DNA of 64,000 bases from CAG-411 sp963643465 (GTDB taxonomy: Bacteria; Bacillota; Clostridia; Lachnospirales; Lachnospiraceae): the NCBI GenBank assembly GCA_963643465.1, contig CAVIJT010000007.1, positions 110,461 through 174,460 of the forward strand, given 5' to 3'. The position numbers and the translations under genes were made by a program. Positions 25,618 through 34,956 of the stretch are shown here, one piece after another; the stretch's first letter is position 1, and each line of letters begins with the position of its first letter. The notes under the pieces were generated by a model. The model did not search any database, was not told the DNA's origin, and saw only the letters and a program-made list of their open reading frames with translations.

Positions 25618-27966
25618 TTGAAACGACCTTTTATACTTATTTTTATTCTAGTGTGCCTTTTTTCTATCTTTCAAACACTACAGTATGAGCCACCCTCTAT
25701 TGACTCTTACTTTGATGAAAAATCCTCAATTACATGTTCTGGAACGATTGAGCAAATAACAGAAAAAAGCAACTCTACAGCTATTTACTTAAAAAATATC
25801 AAAATACAGTCCATTGGCGGAGAGATCATAAAAGAAGATTCCCATGGCATTCAAAAAGTAATTTTATATTGTGATGACGCATCCTATTTACATGTAAAAA
25901 ATCAAATTTCCATATCAGGAACGATTCAAAAATTTACCACTGGAACAAATCCCGGACAATTTAACGAACTACTATATTATAAAAGTTTGGATATAGACTA
26001 CAAAATATTTTCCGAGCAAATTACAGTGCTTGACAATACTCGTTCCTATTATGTAGATTTTCTTCAATCCATCCGTTCTCATATAAGAAATACTTATCAT
26101 AAATTTCTTTCCGAAGAAGATGCAGGAATTATGAGTGCTATGTTACTTGGGGAAAAATCAGATTTACCAAAAGAAACGAAAGAATTATATCAAAAAAACG
26201 GAATTTCACATATCCTTGCAATTTCCGGACTTCATATATCTATGATAGGTTTATTCTTGTATAAATTATTGAAAAAAATTTATGTTCCAAATGAAACTGC
26301 AGTACCAGTTACCATATTCATTTTAATTTCCTATGGTATTCTCACAGATTTCAGTGTTTCCACCAATCGGGCAGTCGTTATGCTTATCCTTTCTTTCTGT
26401 AGTATTCTAATTGGAAGAACTTATGATTTCCTCACAAGCATTTGTCTCAGTGGCTCCATCATCCTACTGCAAAACCCATTTCAGATTTATAATTCCGGAT
26501 TTTTGTTATCTTTTGGCGCAGTCTTTGGTATTGCTATCGTATTTCCTATATTAAAGAATCTATTTTTACCTGAAAAAGCAGAAGAAACGCCTTTAGAACG
26601 AAATACTGGTAACAGCCATATTACATTGCTATTCTGGTCGAAAAGCACCCAAAGGACTATACTAGATAACCCATACCAAAAACAGTTACGAAAACTCTTT
26701 CGAAAAATAATGGAAAGTTTTCTTGTCAGTGTCTCTATTAACTTCATTACACTTCCCATTATTTTATATTGTTACTTTGATTTTCCTCTATATTCCTGTA
26801 TATTGAATCTACTTATCCTTCCATGTATGGGATTTCTAATCGGTCTTGGATTTTTGCTGGCGGTAATCGGTTCTTTTTCCTCTATACTTGGATTTTTTAT
26901 AGCAGGAGGAATACATATCATTTTAGCATGTTATCATTCTTTATGTGACATTTTCCTGCATTTACCAAATAGCATCCTGACGCTGGGACAACCCTCCCTT
27001 TTAAAAATAGTTTTATTCTACCTGTTTCTGATTCTTTTTCTTTTTATGTATCACTGGAAAAAGAAAGCATGGACAATTCTTTTTTGCTTTGGTTGCTTTC
27101 TTTTATTTTTGCCAAATTCATCTCATACATTGCAAGTTACTATGTTAGATGTGGGGCAAGGAGATGGCATTCTCATTCAAAGCCCTTCTGGAAAGAATTA
27201 TTTAATCGACGGAGGCAGCACCAGTGTAAATGACTTAGAACAGTATCGCATTTCTCCTTGTTTAAAATCCAAAGGTATTTCTTCCATCGATTATGCTATT
27301 ATCACCCATATGGATGAAGATCATATTTCCGGTATTACTTCATTATTAGAAAAAAGTACCGACCCCGGCTCCATTCTTATTCAAACACTAATTGTCCCAG
27401 ACACTTCTCTGCAAGACGAAGCATTTGAAACCGTTGTACAATTGGCCAAACAACAAAAAGTTGCAGTTATGTATTTCAAGAAAGGGGATAAACTAATAGA
27501 TGGTGAACTTACCTTTACATGTATGCATCCCTACGAAGGTTTTATCACTCAGGAACGAAACGATTATTCTACAGTTTTATATATGAAATTTAAAAAGTTT
27601 TCCATGCTGTTTACAGGAGATGTGGCAAACGAAGGAGAACAGGCGCTTATTGATAATGAAAATTTGCCCAAATGTGACATTTACAAAGTAGCACACCATG
27701 GAAGCAAATATACAAATTCTGAGGCATTGCTGGATAAAGTCAATGCTGCATTTGCCATTGTATCTGCTGGAAAAGATAATGATTACTGTCATCCTCATGA
27801 AGAAACACTCCAAAGACTTTCTGCCCGAAACTGTTCCTGTTTTTGTACCATTGATTACGGTGCCTTACAAATCAATAGCGATGGAACAAAGACAATCATA
27901 ACAGGATTCCGAGCCAAAACAAGCAAATTATTTCCAAAAGAACTCGCACTAGGCATTTTGCAATAA
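25618..27966 (+). CDS. comEC: ComEC/Rec2 DNA-uptake channel protein
   Basis: A 782-residue membrane protein forming the single-stranded DNA uptake channel in competent bacteria. The TTG at 25618 follows GAAAGCAGGT. Parts: an N-terminal helix pair with an OB-like DUF4131 region; a central Competence domain with many helices and the NGISHILAISGLHISMIG motif (about 195-213); and a C-terminal metallo-beta-lactamase domain from about 505. The latter has THMDEDHISG (His564, Asp566, Asp568, His569), FTGDV, and VAHHGS. All three domains are complete. It is separated from comEA by a two-component system. Confidence 0.94.
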   Translation: MKRPFILIFILVCLFSIFQTLQYEPPSIDSYFDEKSSITCSGTIEQITEKSNSTAIYLKNIKIQSIGGEIIKEDSHGIQKVILYCDDASYLHVKNQISISGTIQKFTTGTNPGQFNELLYYKSLDIDYKIFSEQITVLDNTRSYYVDFLQSIRSHIRNTYHKFLSEEDAGIMSAMLLGEKSDLPKETKELYQKNGISHILAISGLHISMIGLFLYKLLKKIYVPNETAVPVTIFILISYGILTDFSVSTNRAVVMLILSFCSILIGRTYDFLTSICLSGSIILLQNPFQIYNSGFLLSFGAVFGIAIVFPILKNLFLPEKAEETPLERNTGNSHITLLFWSKSTQRTILDNPYQKQLRKLFRKIMESFLVSVSINFITLPIILYCYFDFPLYSCILNLLILPCMGFLIGLGFLLAVIGSFSSILGFFIAGGIHIILACYHSLCDIFLHLPNSILTLGQPSLLKIVLFYLFLILFLFMYHWKKKAWTILFCFGCFLLFLPNSSHTLQVTMLDVGQGDGILIQSPSGKNYLIDGGSTSVNDLEQYRISPCLKSKGISSIDYAIITHMDEDHISGITSLLEKSTDPGSILIQTLIVPDTSLQDEAFETVVQLAKQQKVAVMYFKKGDKLIDGELTFTCMHPYEGFITQERNDYSTVLYMKFKKFSMLFTGDVANEGEQALIDNENLPKCDIYKVAHHGSKYTNSEALLDKVNAAFAIVSAGKDNDYCHPHEETLQRLSARNCSCFCTIDYGALQINSDGTKTIITGFRAKTSKLFPKELALGILQ

Positions 27967-27996
27967 CAAGGAATTTCATTTTTTTTACATTTGTTC

Positions 27997-28025
27997 TTGA
28001 CAAATAAAATATAAGGTGGTAATTT
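27997..28025 (+). promoter_or_regulatory. Promoter of the heat-shock operon
   Basis: A perfect TTGACA at 27997-28002 and TAATTT at 28020-28025 with a 17-base spacer, just upstream of the CIRCE operator. Confidence 0.55.
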
Positions 28026-28038
28026 AGATATAAAGATA

Positions 28039-28065
28039 TTAGCACTCCAACTTATTGAGTGCTAA
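28039..28065. promoter_or_regulatory. CIRCE operator (HrcA binding site)
   Basis: The arms TTAGCACTC (28039-28047) and GAGTGCTAA (28057-28065) are separated by nine bases. This matches the classic CIRCE element at every arm position. HrcA binds here to repress hrcA-grpE-dnaK-dnaJ at normal temperature (family knowledge). Confidence 0.97.
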
Positions 28066-28090
28066 CAAATCTTTGGATGGAGGTGAGCAC

Positions 28091-29122
28091 TTGGAATTAA
28101 GTGAACGTAAAGTTACAATATTGCAGGCAATTATTCGAACTTATTTAGAAACAGGAGAGCCGGTTGGTTCAAGAACGATTTCTAAAGACAGTGGTTTAAA
28201 TTTAAGCTCTGCAACCATCCGCAATGAGATGTCAGATCTTGAGGAGATGGGATACATTATCCAGCCACATACATCTGCCGGAAGAATTCCTTCTGACAAA
28301 GGATACCGTTGGTATGTAGACAGTCTCATGTCTGTTCAAAGACAAGAAATCGTTGACATCAAAAATGATTTAAAAGAAAAAGCTGATAAGATTGATATCT
28401 TACTTCAATACGTTGCCAAATTATTGGCCACTGATACCAATTATACAAGTATGGTTTCCAAACCTCACTATACACATAAAAAAATCAAATTTGTTCAGCT
28501 GACCGATGTGGATGAACATCAGATTTTAGCAGTTATAGTGATTGATGGAAATGTAATTAAGAATAAGTTAATTAATGTACTGGATACCATTGATAAAGAA
28601 ATTATTCTGAAAATGAACATTATCCTAAACACATATCTGCAAGGATTAGACATTACCGAAATCAATATGAAAATCATTACTGAAATGAAACAGCAGGCAG
28701 GTATATATTCTAATATATTAGGAGATATTTTAGATGTAATCGCAGAAACAATATCAGAGGTAGACAACGTAGAGATTTACACAAGCGGCGCAACCAATAT
28801 TTTGAAATATCCGGAACTTTCAGATCGGGAAAAAGCAAGTGAACTTCTTTATACTTTTGAAGAGAAGAAGCAACTTACCCAATTGATCGGAGATAAACTT
28901 GCAGAAGATGAGCAACGTGGTATTCAAGTATATATCGGAGATGAAACTCCCGTTGACTCTATGAAAGATTGTGCTGTTGTAACAGCTACTTATGAAATTG
29001 AAGAAGGTGTTTACGGCAAGATTGGAATTGTCGGACCAAAAAGAATGGACTACGATAAAGTAGTAGGCACATTACAGAATTTAATGACACAGCTTGATGA
29101 AATATTTAAGCATAAGTCATAA
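28091..29122 (+). CDS. hrcA: Heat-inducible transcription repressor HrcA
   Basis: Represses class I heat-shock genes by binding CIRCE, with GroEL as co-factor in Bacillus. TTG 28091 is the start: GGAGGTGA lies just upstream, and the open frame further upstream runs into the CIRCE element itself. The 343-residue protein has the N-terminal winged helix (SERKVTILQAIIRTYLETGEPVGSR, then SSATIRNEMSDLEEMGYI), HTSAGRIPSDKGYR, and a GAF-like C-terminal domain. It is the first gene of the hrcA-grpE-dnaK-dnaJ group, 20 bases before grpE. Confidence 0.96.
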   Translation: MELSERKVTILQAIIRTYLETGEPVGSRTISKDSGLNLSSATIRNEMSDLEEMGYIIQPHTSAGRIPSDKGYRWYVDSLMSVQRQEIVDIKNDLKEKADKIDILLQYVAKLLATDTNYTSMVSKPHYTHKKIKFVQLTDVDEHQILAVIVIDGNVIKNKLINVLDTIDKEIILKMNIILNTYLQGLDITEINMKIITEMKQQAGIYSNILGDILDVIAETISEVDNVEIYTSGATNILKYPELSDREKASELLYTFEEKKQLTQLIGDKLAEDEQRGIQVYIGDETPVDSMKDCAVVTATYEIEEGVYGKIGIVGPKRMDYDKVVGTLQNLMTQLDEIFKHKS

Positions 29123-29142
29123 TATAGAAAGGTGGTATATGC

Positions 29143-29727
29143 GTGTCACAAAAAAAGAAGAAAGCTGTGGAAGATATTGAATTGGAAAAGACCACAGAGG
29201 CAGAAGATACTGCCAAAGAAGTGACTGCTGAAGCAGAAGTAGAAAATACAGAAGAAACTGTCACCAAAGAAGATGAGACAGACAAGAAAGATAAAAAGGA
29301 TATTCAGATTGAAGAATTAAATGACCGTTTAATTCGAAGCATGGCGGAATTTGATAATTTCCGCAAACGTTCGGAAAAAGAAAAGAGTCAGATGTTTGAA
29401 GTCGGTGCAAAGAGCATTATAGAAAAAATTCTTCCAGTCATTGATAATTTCGAAAGAGGACTTGGTACTATCACTGAGGAAGAAAAAGAAAGTGCATTTG
29501 TACAAGGAATTGAACAGATTTATAAACAGTTTACTACCGCTTTAGAAGAGGCTGGTGTAAAGCCAATCGAAGCTGTTGGACAGGAATTTAATCCTGATTT
29601 CCACAATGCAGTTATGCATGGTGAAGATGACGCATATGGCGAGAATATCATCTCCGATGAATTCCAAAAAGGTTATATGTATAAAGAGAGTGTTGTTAGA
29701 CACAGTATGGTTAAAGTAATGAATTAA
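29143..29727 (+). CDS. grpE: Nucleotide exchange factor GrpE
   Basis: Releases ADP from DnaK. It is 194 residues with a GTG start at 29143 behind AAAGGTGG. The N-terminal about 60 residues are highly charged Glu/Lys, as usual for the long dimer helix. The conserved core has RSMAEFDNFRKRSEKEK, the LPVIDNFERGL motif, and the C-terminal beta wing with FNPDFHNAVMH and GYMYKESVVRHSMVKV. It lies between hrcA and dnaK in the CIRCE-controlled operon. Confidence 0.96.
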   Translation: MSQKKKKAVEDIELEKTTEAEDTAKEVTAEAEVENTEETVTKEDETDKKDKKDIQIEELNDRLIRSMAEFDNFRKRSEKEKSQMFEVGAKSIIEKILPVIDNFERGLGTITEEEKESAFVQGIEQIYKQFTTALEEAGVKPIEAVGQEFNPDFHNAVMHGEDDAYGENIISDEFQKGYMYKESVVRHSMVKVMN

Positions 29728-29782
29728 ATGTATCTGCTTCTTAAAAACAGATGCAAATGATATAACAGGAGGACGATTGATT

Positions 29783-31657
29783 ATGAGTAAGATTATTGGA
29801 ATCGATTTAGGAACAACAAATTCATGTGTAGCAGTAATGGAAGGTGGAAAGCCAGTAGTTATCGCTAACCAGGAAGGTGCAAGAACTACACCATCTATCG
29901 TAGCATTTACAAAGACAGGTGAGCGTCTTGTAGGTGAACCTGCAAAACGTCAGGCTGTTACAAATGCAGATAAAACAATTTCTTCTATTAAGAGACATAT
30001 GGGAACTGATTATAAAGTTAGCATTGATGATAAAAAATATTCTCCACAGGAAATTTCAGCTATGACACTTCAGAAATTAAAATCAGATGCTGAAAGTTAT
30101 TTAGGAGAAACTGTATCAGAAGCTGTTATCACAGTTCCTGCATACTTTAACGATGCACAGAGACAGGCAACTAAAGATGCTGGTAAGATTGCTGGTCTTG
30201 ATGTAAAACGTATCATTAACGAGCCAACAGCTGCTGCATTGGCATATGGTTTGGATAACGAACATGAGCAGAAAATCATGGTATACGATTTAGGTGGTGG
30301 TACATTTGATGTATCTATCATTGAAATCGGTGATGGTGTTATCGAAGTATTATCTACATCTGGTGATAACAGACTTGGTGGAGATGACTTCGATGAAAAG
30401 ATTACTAGATATATGATTGATGAATTTAAAAATGCAGAAGGTGTAGATTTATCTACAGATAAGATGGCATTACAGAGATTAAAGGAAGCTGCTGAAAAAG
30501 CAAAGAAGGAACTTTCTTCTGCTACAACAACAAACATCAACCTTCCTTTCATCACTGCAACAGCAGAAGGACCAAAGCATTTTGATATGAACCTTACAAG
30601 AGCTAAGTTTGATGAATTAACACATGACTTAGTAGAGAGAACAGCAACTCCTGTACAGAACGCATTGAACGATGCTGGTATTACAGCTTCTGAATTAGGT
30701 CAGGTATTGTTAGTTGGTGGTTCTACACGTATTCCTGCTGTACAGGATAAAGTAAAACAATTAACTGGAAAAGAACCATCTAAGTCATTAAACCCAGACG
30801 AATGTGTAGCATTAGGTGCATCTATTCAGGGTGGTAAATTAGCTGGTGATTCTGGTGCTGGTGATATTTTATTACTTGATGTAACTCCACTTTCTCTTTC
30901 TATTGAGACAATGGGTGGTGTGGCTACTAGATTGATCGAGAGAAATACAACAATCCCTACTAAGAAGAGCCAGATTTTCTCAACTGCTGCAGACAATCAG
31001 AGCGCAGTAGACATTAACGTAGTACAGGGTGAGAGACAATTTGCTAAAGATAACAAGTCTCTTGGACAATTCCGTTTGGATGGTATTCCACCAGCAAAGA
31101 GAGGTGTTCCTCAGATCGAAGTAACATTTGATATTGATGCTAACGGTATTGTAAACGTTTCTGCAAAAGATTTAGGAACAGGAAGAGAGCAGCATATTAC
31201 TATTACTGCTGGATCTAATATGTCAGATGCCGATATCGAAAAGGCTGTTAAAGAAGCTGCTGAGTACGAAGCTCAGGATAAGAAGAGAAAAGAAGGCATT
31301 GATGCAAGAAACGAAGCTGATTCTTTAGTATTCCAGACAGAGAAAGCATTACAGGAAGTAGGAGACAACATTTCTGCTGACGAAAAGGCTTCTGTAGAGG
31401 CTGATCTTGCTCACTTAAAAGAATTACTCGAAAAGACAAATCCTGAAGTAATGTCAGACGGCGAGATTGACGATATTAAAGCTGCAAAAGAAAAATTGAT
31501 GAACGGATCTCAAGCATTATTTACAAAGATGTACGAAAATATGCAGGCTGCTCAGGGCGCTGCTGGCCCAGATATGGGTGCTGCTGGTCCAGACATGGGT
31601 GCAGGTTCTGCATCAAATGACGATGATGTTGTTGACGGAAGTTACCGTGAGGTATAA
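29783..31657 (+). CDS. dnaK: Molecular chaperone DnaK (Hsp70)
   Basis: ATP-driven Hsp70 chaperone, 624 residues. ATG 29783 is the start, behind AGGAGGACG; an in-frame TTG six bases earlier adds two residues only. The ATPase domain has IGIDLGTTNSCVAV, IINEPTAAALAYG, YDLGGGTFDVSI and the LVGGSTRIPAV motif. The substrate-binding domain and helical lid follow. The C-terminal tail has a Gly/Ala/Asp-rich repeat (two GPDMGA units) and ends with acidic residues. A hairpin lies in the 160-base gap before dnaJ. Confidence 0.97.
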   Translation: MSKIIGIDLGTTNSCVAVMEGGKPVVIANQEGARTTPSIVAFTKTGERLVGEPAKRQAVTNADKTISSIKRHMGTDYKVSIDDKKYSPQEISAMTLQKLKSDAESYLGETVSEAVITVPAYFNDAQRQATKDAGKIAGLDVKRIINEPTAAALAYGLDNEHEQKIMVYDLGGGTFDVSIIEIGDGVIEVLSTSGDNRLGGDDFDEKITRYMIDEFKNAEGVDLSTDKMALQRLKEAAEKAKKELSSATTTNINLPFITATAEGPKHFDMNLTRAKFDELTHDLVERTATPVQNALNDAGITASELGQVLLVGGSTRIPAVQDKVKQLTGKEPSKSLNPDECVALGASIQGGKLAGDSGAGDILLLDVTPLSLSIETMGGVATRLIERNTTIPTKKSQIFSTAADNQSAVDINVVQGERQFAKDNKSLGQFRLDGIPPAKRGVPQIEVTFDIDANGIVNVSAKDLGTGREQHITITAGSNMSDADIEKAVKEAAEYEAQDKKRKEGIDARNEADSLVFQTEKALQEVGDNISADEKASVEADLAHLKELLEKTNPEVMSDGEIDDIKAAKEKLMNGSQALFTKMYENMQAAQGAAGPDMGAAGPDMGAGSASNDDDVVDGSYREV

Positions 31658-31742
31658 AATATAGTATCTATAATCACCTTGCTTATTGTCATTGATGGTA
31701 TATCACCTTCAGATATGATAAGAGATAACGGAGATTAGACAG

Positions 31743-31781
31743 TTTATAAGAGCAGGCATGAAATTTGCATGCTCTTATAAA
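31743..31781 (+). terminator. Hairpin between dnaK and dnaJ
   Basis: A 12-bp stem, TTTATAAGAGCA (31743-31754) with TGCTCTTATAAA (31770-31781). No T-run follows, so partial termination or transcript processing is likely. This would lower dnaJ relative to dnaK. Confidence 0.5.
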
Positions 31782-31817
31782 TGTTTCTAAAAGAGTGTAT
31801 AGAAATGAGGAAGTCTT

Positions 31818-32966
31818 ATGGCAGATAAGAGAGATTATTATGAAGTTCTTGGCGTAGACAAAGGTGCTTCTGATAGTGAAATTAAGAAAGCATACCGTGT
31901 ATTAGCAAAAAAATATCATCCTGACGCAAATCCGGGAGATAAAGAGGCGGAAGTAAAATTTAAAGAGGCTTCTGAAGCCTATGCGGTACTTAGTGATGCA
32001 GATAAGCGTAGAAAATACGATCAATTTGGTCACTCTGCATTTGATGGCGGTGCTGGCGGCGGTGGCGGATTTGATTTCTCAGGTATGGATATGGGAGACA
32101 TTTTCAGCGATTTATTTGGTGGCGGATTCGGCGATTTCTTTGGCGGAAGAAGTTCTAAAAGTGGTCCATCTAAAGGTGCTAACATTCGTACTTCTGTACG
32201 AATCACATTTGAAGAAGCATGCTTTGGTGTGGACAAGGAATTGGAACTTAATTTAAAAGATGAGTGTGAAACCTGTCACGGTTCCGGAGCAAAACCTGGA
32301 ACAAATCCAGAAACCTGTCCAAAATGTAATGGTAAAGGACAGGCAGTCTTTACTCAGCAATCTCTATTTGGCATGGTACGTAATGTACAAACTTGTCCGG
32401 ATTGTCGCGGAAAAGGTAAAATTGTCAAAGAAAAATGTCCGGACTGTTATGGTTCTGGTTACATAACCAGAAAGAAAAAAATCCAGGTATCCATTCCTGC
32501 TGGTATTGATGATGGACAATGTGTTCGTATCCGTGAAAAAGGAGAACCAGGAGAGAATGGTGGACCAAGAGGCGATTTATTAGTAGAAGTTGTCGTAAGT
32601 AGAAATTCTAATTTCCAACGAGACGGTTATGACATCTATTCTACAGTACCAATCAGTTATGCTCGTGCAACACTTGGTGGGGATGTAAGAATCACTACCG
32701 TAGACGGAGATGTAATCTATACCGTAAAACCGGGAACTCAGACAAATACCAAAGTTCGTTTAAGAGGAAAAGGTGTTCCTACTTTGCGTAACCCACAATC
32801 TCGTGGTGACCATTATGTAACTTTAGTTGTACAAGTTCCAACCAAATTGACACATGAGCAAAAAGAACTTTTACTAAAATATGAAGAAGCCTTAAATGGA
32901 CCTTTCCAACCGGAAACTGCTCCAAAGGACGAAAAACCTAAGAAAAAAGGATTCTTTAAAAAGTAA
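31818..32966 (+). CDS. dnaJ: Co-chaperone DnaJ (Hsp40)
   Basis: Stimulates the DnaK ATPase and delivers substrates. The 382-residue type I Hsp40 has a J-domain with HPD in KYHPDANPG (about residues 33-35) and a Gly/Phe-rich region. Four zinc-binding repeats (CETCHGSG, CPKCNGKG, CPDCRGKG, CPDCYGSG) are followed by the C-terminal substrate domains. The ATG at 31818 follows GAGGAAG. A strong terminator follows, so prmA is probably also transcribed from its own promoter. Confidence 0.97.
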   Translation: MADKRDYYEVLGVDKGASDSEIKKAYRVLAKKYHPDANPGDKEAEVKFKEASEAYAVLSDADKRRKYDQFGHSAFDGGAGGGGGFDFSGMDMGDIFSDLFGGGFGDFFGGRSSKSGPSKGANIRTSVRITFEEACFGVDKELELNLKDECETCHGSGAKPGTNPETCPKCNGKGQAVFTQQSLFGMVRNVQTCPDCRGKGKIVKEKCPDCYGSGYITRKKKIQVSIPAGIDDGQCVRIREKGEPGENGGPRGDLLVEVVVSRNSNFQRDGYDIYSTVPISYARATLGGDVRITTVDGDVIYTVKPGTQTNTKVRLRGKGVPTLRNPQSRGDHYVTLVVQVPTKLTHEQKELLLKYEEALNGPFQPETAPKDEKPKKKGFFKK

Positions 32967-32986
32967 ACTTTTCTTTTCAAAAATAA

Positions 32987-33053
32987 AAGAGCTGCTATGC
33001 ACTCCAATGAAGACATTCTTGCATTCATTGGAGCCTGTGCAGTTCTTTTTTTG
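32987..33053 (+). terminator. Rho-independent terminator after dnaJ
   Basis: A long stem built of GAGCTGC/GCAGTTC and CTCCAATGAA/TTCATTGGAG, ending in a T-run of seven at about 33045-33051. Confidence 0.85.
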
Positions 33054-33166
33054 TAAAATCCCTTGAAACCAATTGGAAATCGTTATACAATGAAACTTGG
33101 TATCTGTTTAAAGCGAATACCAGATTTACTACGAAACATATCTATTGATATAGAGGAGGAATCCAA

Positions 33167-34126
33167 TTGAAATATACAAAAATTTCACTATCGACTACTA
33201 CTGAAGCAGTCGATTTTATTAGCAATTTATTTGATGAAATCGGTTTGGAAGGAATCCAGATTGAAGATAATATTCCATTGAGCGAAGAAGATAAGAAAGC
33301 AATGTATATTGATATATTACCGGAATTGCCAGAAGATGACGGAACTGCAACCGTAAGCTCTTATTTTGATCCAGCTGCATTTGAGATTCCTCAGTTACAG
33401 AAGAAAATCGAAGAAGGATTGCAGGAATTATCCATGTTTGTTAATGTGGGAGAAGCTAAACTGACATTTTCCGATACAGATGATAAAGATTGGCTCAATA
33501 ACTGGAAAGAGTTTTTTAAACCTTTCCGTTTAGCAGACAACATTATCATCAAACCTACTTGGGAAGCACTTAATGAAACAGCAAAGGACGACATTGTGAT
33601 TGAAATTGATCCAGGTATTGCATTCGGTACCGGTGCCCACGAAACAACGAAACTTTGCATTTTAGGATTAAAGAAATATGTCACACCTGACACTATGTTA
33701 TTGGATGTGGGATGCGGAAGTGGAATTTTATCCATTATTGGCTTAAAACTAGGTGCAAAATATGCAGTTGGAACAGATATCGATGAAAATGCCTTAGAAG
33801 CAACTCGTGAAAATATCGAAGTCAATCACATTACTTCTGACCAATTTGCTTTATATGCAGGAAACATCATAGAAGAACAAGAAATTCAGCAACAAGTTGG
33901 TTTCCAAAAATATCAAGTAGTTGTGGCAAATATTTTAGCAGATATCATTATCCCTCTTTCCGGTGAAATTGCACAGCATATGACAAAAGACGGTGTATTT
34001 ATTTCATCTGGTATCTTAAATACTAAAGCTGCCGAAGTAGAAGCTACCCTTTTAAAGAATGGATTTCACATTATAGAAAAGAACGAAATGGGAGACTGGG
34101 TTTCCTTCGTTGCTAAAATCGCGTAA
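33167..34126 (+). CDS. prmA: Ribosomal protein L11 methyltransferase
   Basis: SAM-dependent enzyme that trimethylates ribosomal protein L11. The TTG at 33167 follows GAGGAGGAATC. The 319-residue protein has the N-terminal L11-binding alpha/beta domain, a linker, and the Rossmann methyltransferase domain. The latter shows EIDPGIAFGTGAHETTKLC, the SAM motif LLDVGCGSGIL (about 180-190) and VVANILADIIIPL. It follows the heat-shock operon as in many Firmicutes and is 15 bases from rsmE. Confidence 0.95.
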   Translation: MKYTKISLSTTTEAVDFISNLFDEIGLEGIQIEDNIPLSEEDKKAMYIDILPELPEDDGTATVSSYFDPAAFEIPQLQKKIEEGLQELSMFVNVGEAKLTFSDTDDKDWLNNWKEFFKPFRLADNIIIKPTWEALNETAKDDIVIEIDPGIAFGTGAHETTKLCILGLKKYVTPDTMLLDVGCGSGILSIIGLKLGAKYAVGTDIDENALEATRENIEVNHITSDQFALYAGNIIEEQEIQQQVGFQKYQVVVANILADIIIPLSGEIAQHMTKDGVFISSGILNTKAAEVEATLLKNGFHIIEKNEMGDWVSFVAKIA

Positions 34127-34141
34127 TAAAGGAATGAGAAC

Positions 34142-34888
34142 ATGCATTGGTTTTATGTCGAACATAGTCAAATTTTGGAAAATGAGATTGTAATTACAGG
34201 TGATGATGTTAATCACATAAGAAACGTTCTTCGCATGGAAAAAGGCGAGAATATTGTTATCTGCGACGGAGAAGGAAAGGACTATTATTGCTCCATCCAA
34301 GAAATAGATAAAGATAAAGTCACTGCCAACATTTTAGAAATCAACGATACTGAAACAGAACTTCCAGTAAAACTTTATCTTTTCCAAGGAATTCCAAAAA
34401 AAGATAAAATGGAACTTGTCATTCAAAAAGCAGTGGAACTTGGTGCATATGAGATTATTCCAGTGGCCATGAAGCGTTGTGTTGCTAAAATTGAAGATGG
34501 TAAAAAAGAAAAGAAAAAATTGGAACGTTGGCAATCCATATCTACCTCTGCCGCTAAACAATCCGGTCGTGGTATGATTCCTAACATTCATTCCGTTCTT
34601 TCCTTTAATGAAGCCTTGGAAATGGCAAAATCCTTAGACTGTACCATTGTTCCATATGAACAGGCAGATGGGATAGAAGCCTCCCATGCCATTATAAAAA
34701 AAGCAGCAAAACAAAAGTCTGTAGGTATTTTTATTGGTCCGGAAGGCGGCTTTGATGATCAAGAAATTGCCAAAGCAATGGATATGGGCTTTGAACCAAT
34801 TACGCTTGGAAAACGAATTTTAAGAACGGAGACAGCTGGATTAACCATATTATCTATATTGATGTTTGAGGCAGAACTACAACAGTAA
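34142..34888 (+). CDS. rsmE: 16S rRNA (uracil1498-N3)-methyltransferase
   Basis: Methylates U1498 in 16S rRNA. The 248-residue SPOUT-fold protein has an N-terminal PUA-like domain (MHWFYVE..., ITGDDVNHIRNVLRM). It also has the central QKAVELGAYEIIPV motif and the C-terminal knot motifs IGPEGGFDDQEI and LGKRILRTETA. The ATG at 34142 follows AAAGGAATGAG. It pairs with prmA, the standard neighbour in Firmicutes. Confidence 0.96.
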   Translation: MHWFYVEHSQILENEIVITGDDVNHIRNVLRMEKGENIVICDGEGKDYYCSIQEIDKDKVTANILEINDTETELPVKLYLFQGIPKKDKMELVIQKAVELGAYEIIPVAMKRCVAKIEDGKKEKKKLERWQSISTSAAKQSGRGMIPNIHSVLSFNEALEMAKSLDCTIVPYEQADGIEASHAIIKKAAKQKSVGIFIGPEGGFDDQEIAKAMDMGFEPITLGKRILRTETAGLTILSILMFEAELQQ

Positions 34889-34956
34889 ATCATCAAAAGA
34901 CCGAATTGTATAGAATCTGTGTCTCATCCTATATAGTATAAAAAACGGAGGATATC

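Noticed and set aside
28055..28090. Upstream TTG start for hrcA
   Set aside because: It lies inside the CIRCE operator and lacks a ribosome site; TTG 28091 follows GGAGGTGA.
30097..30555. Minus-strand open frame of 152 codons inside dnaK
   Set aside because: Antisense shadow of a highly conserved gene; no ribosome site or motif.
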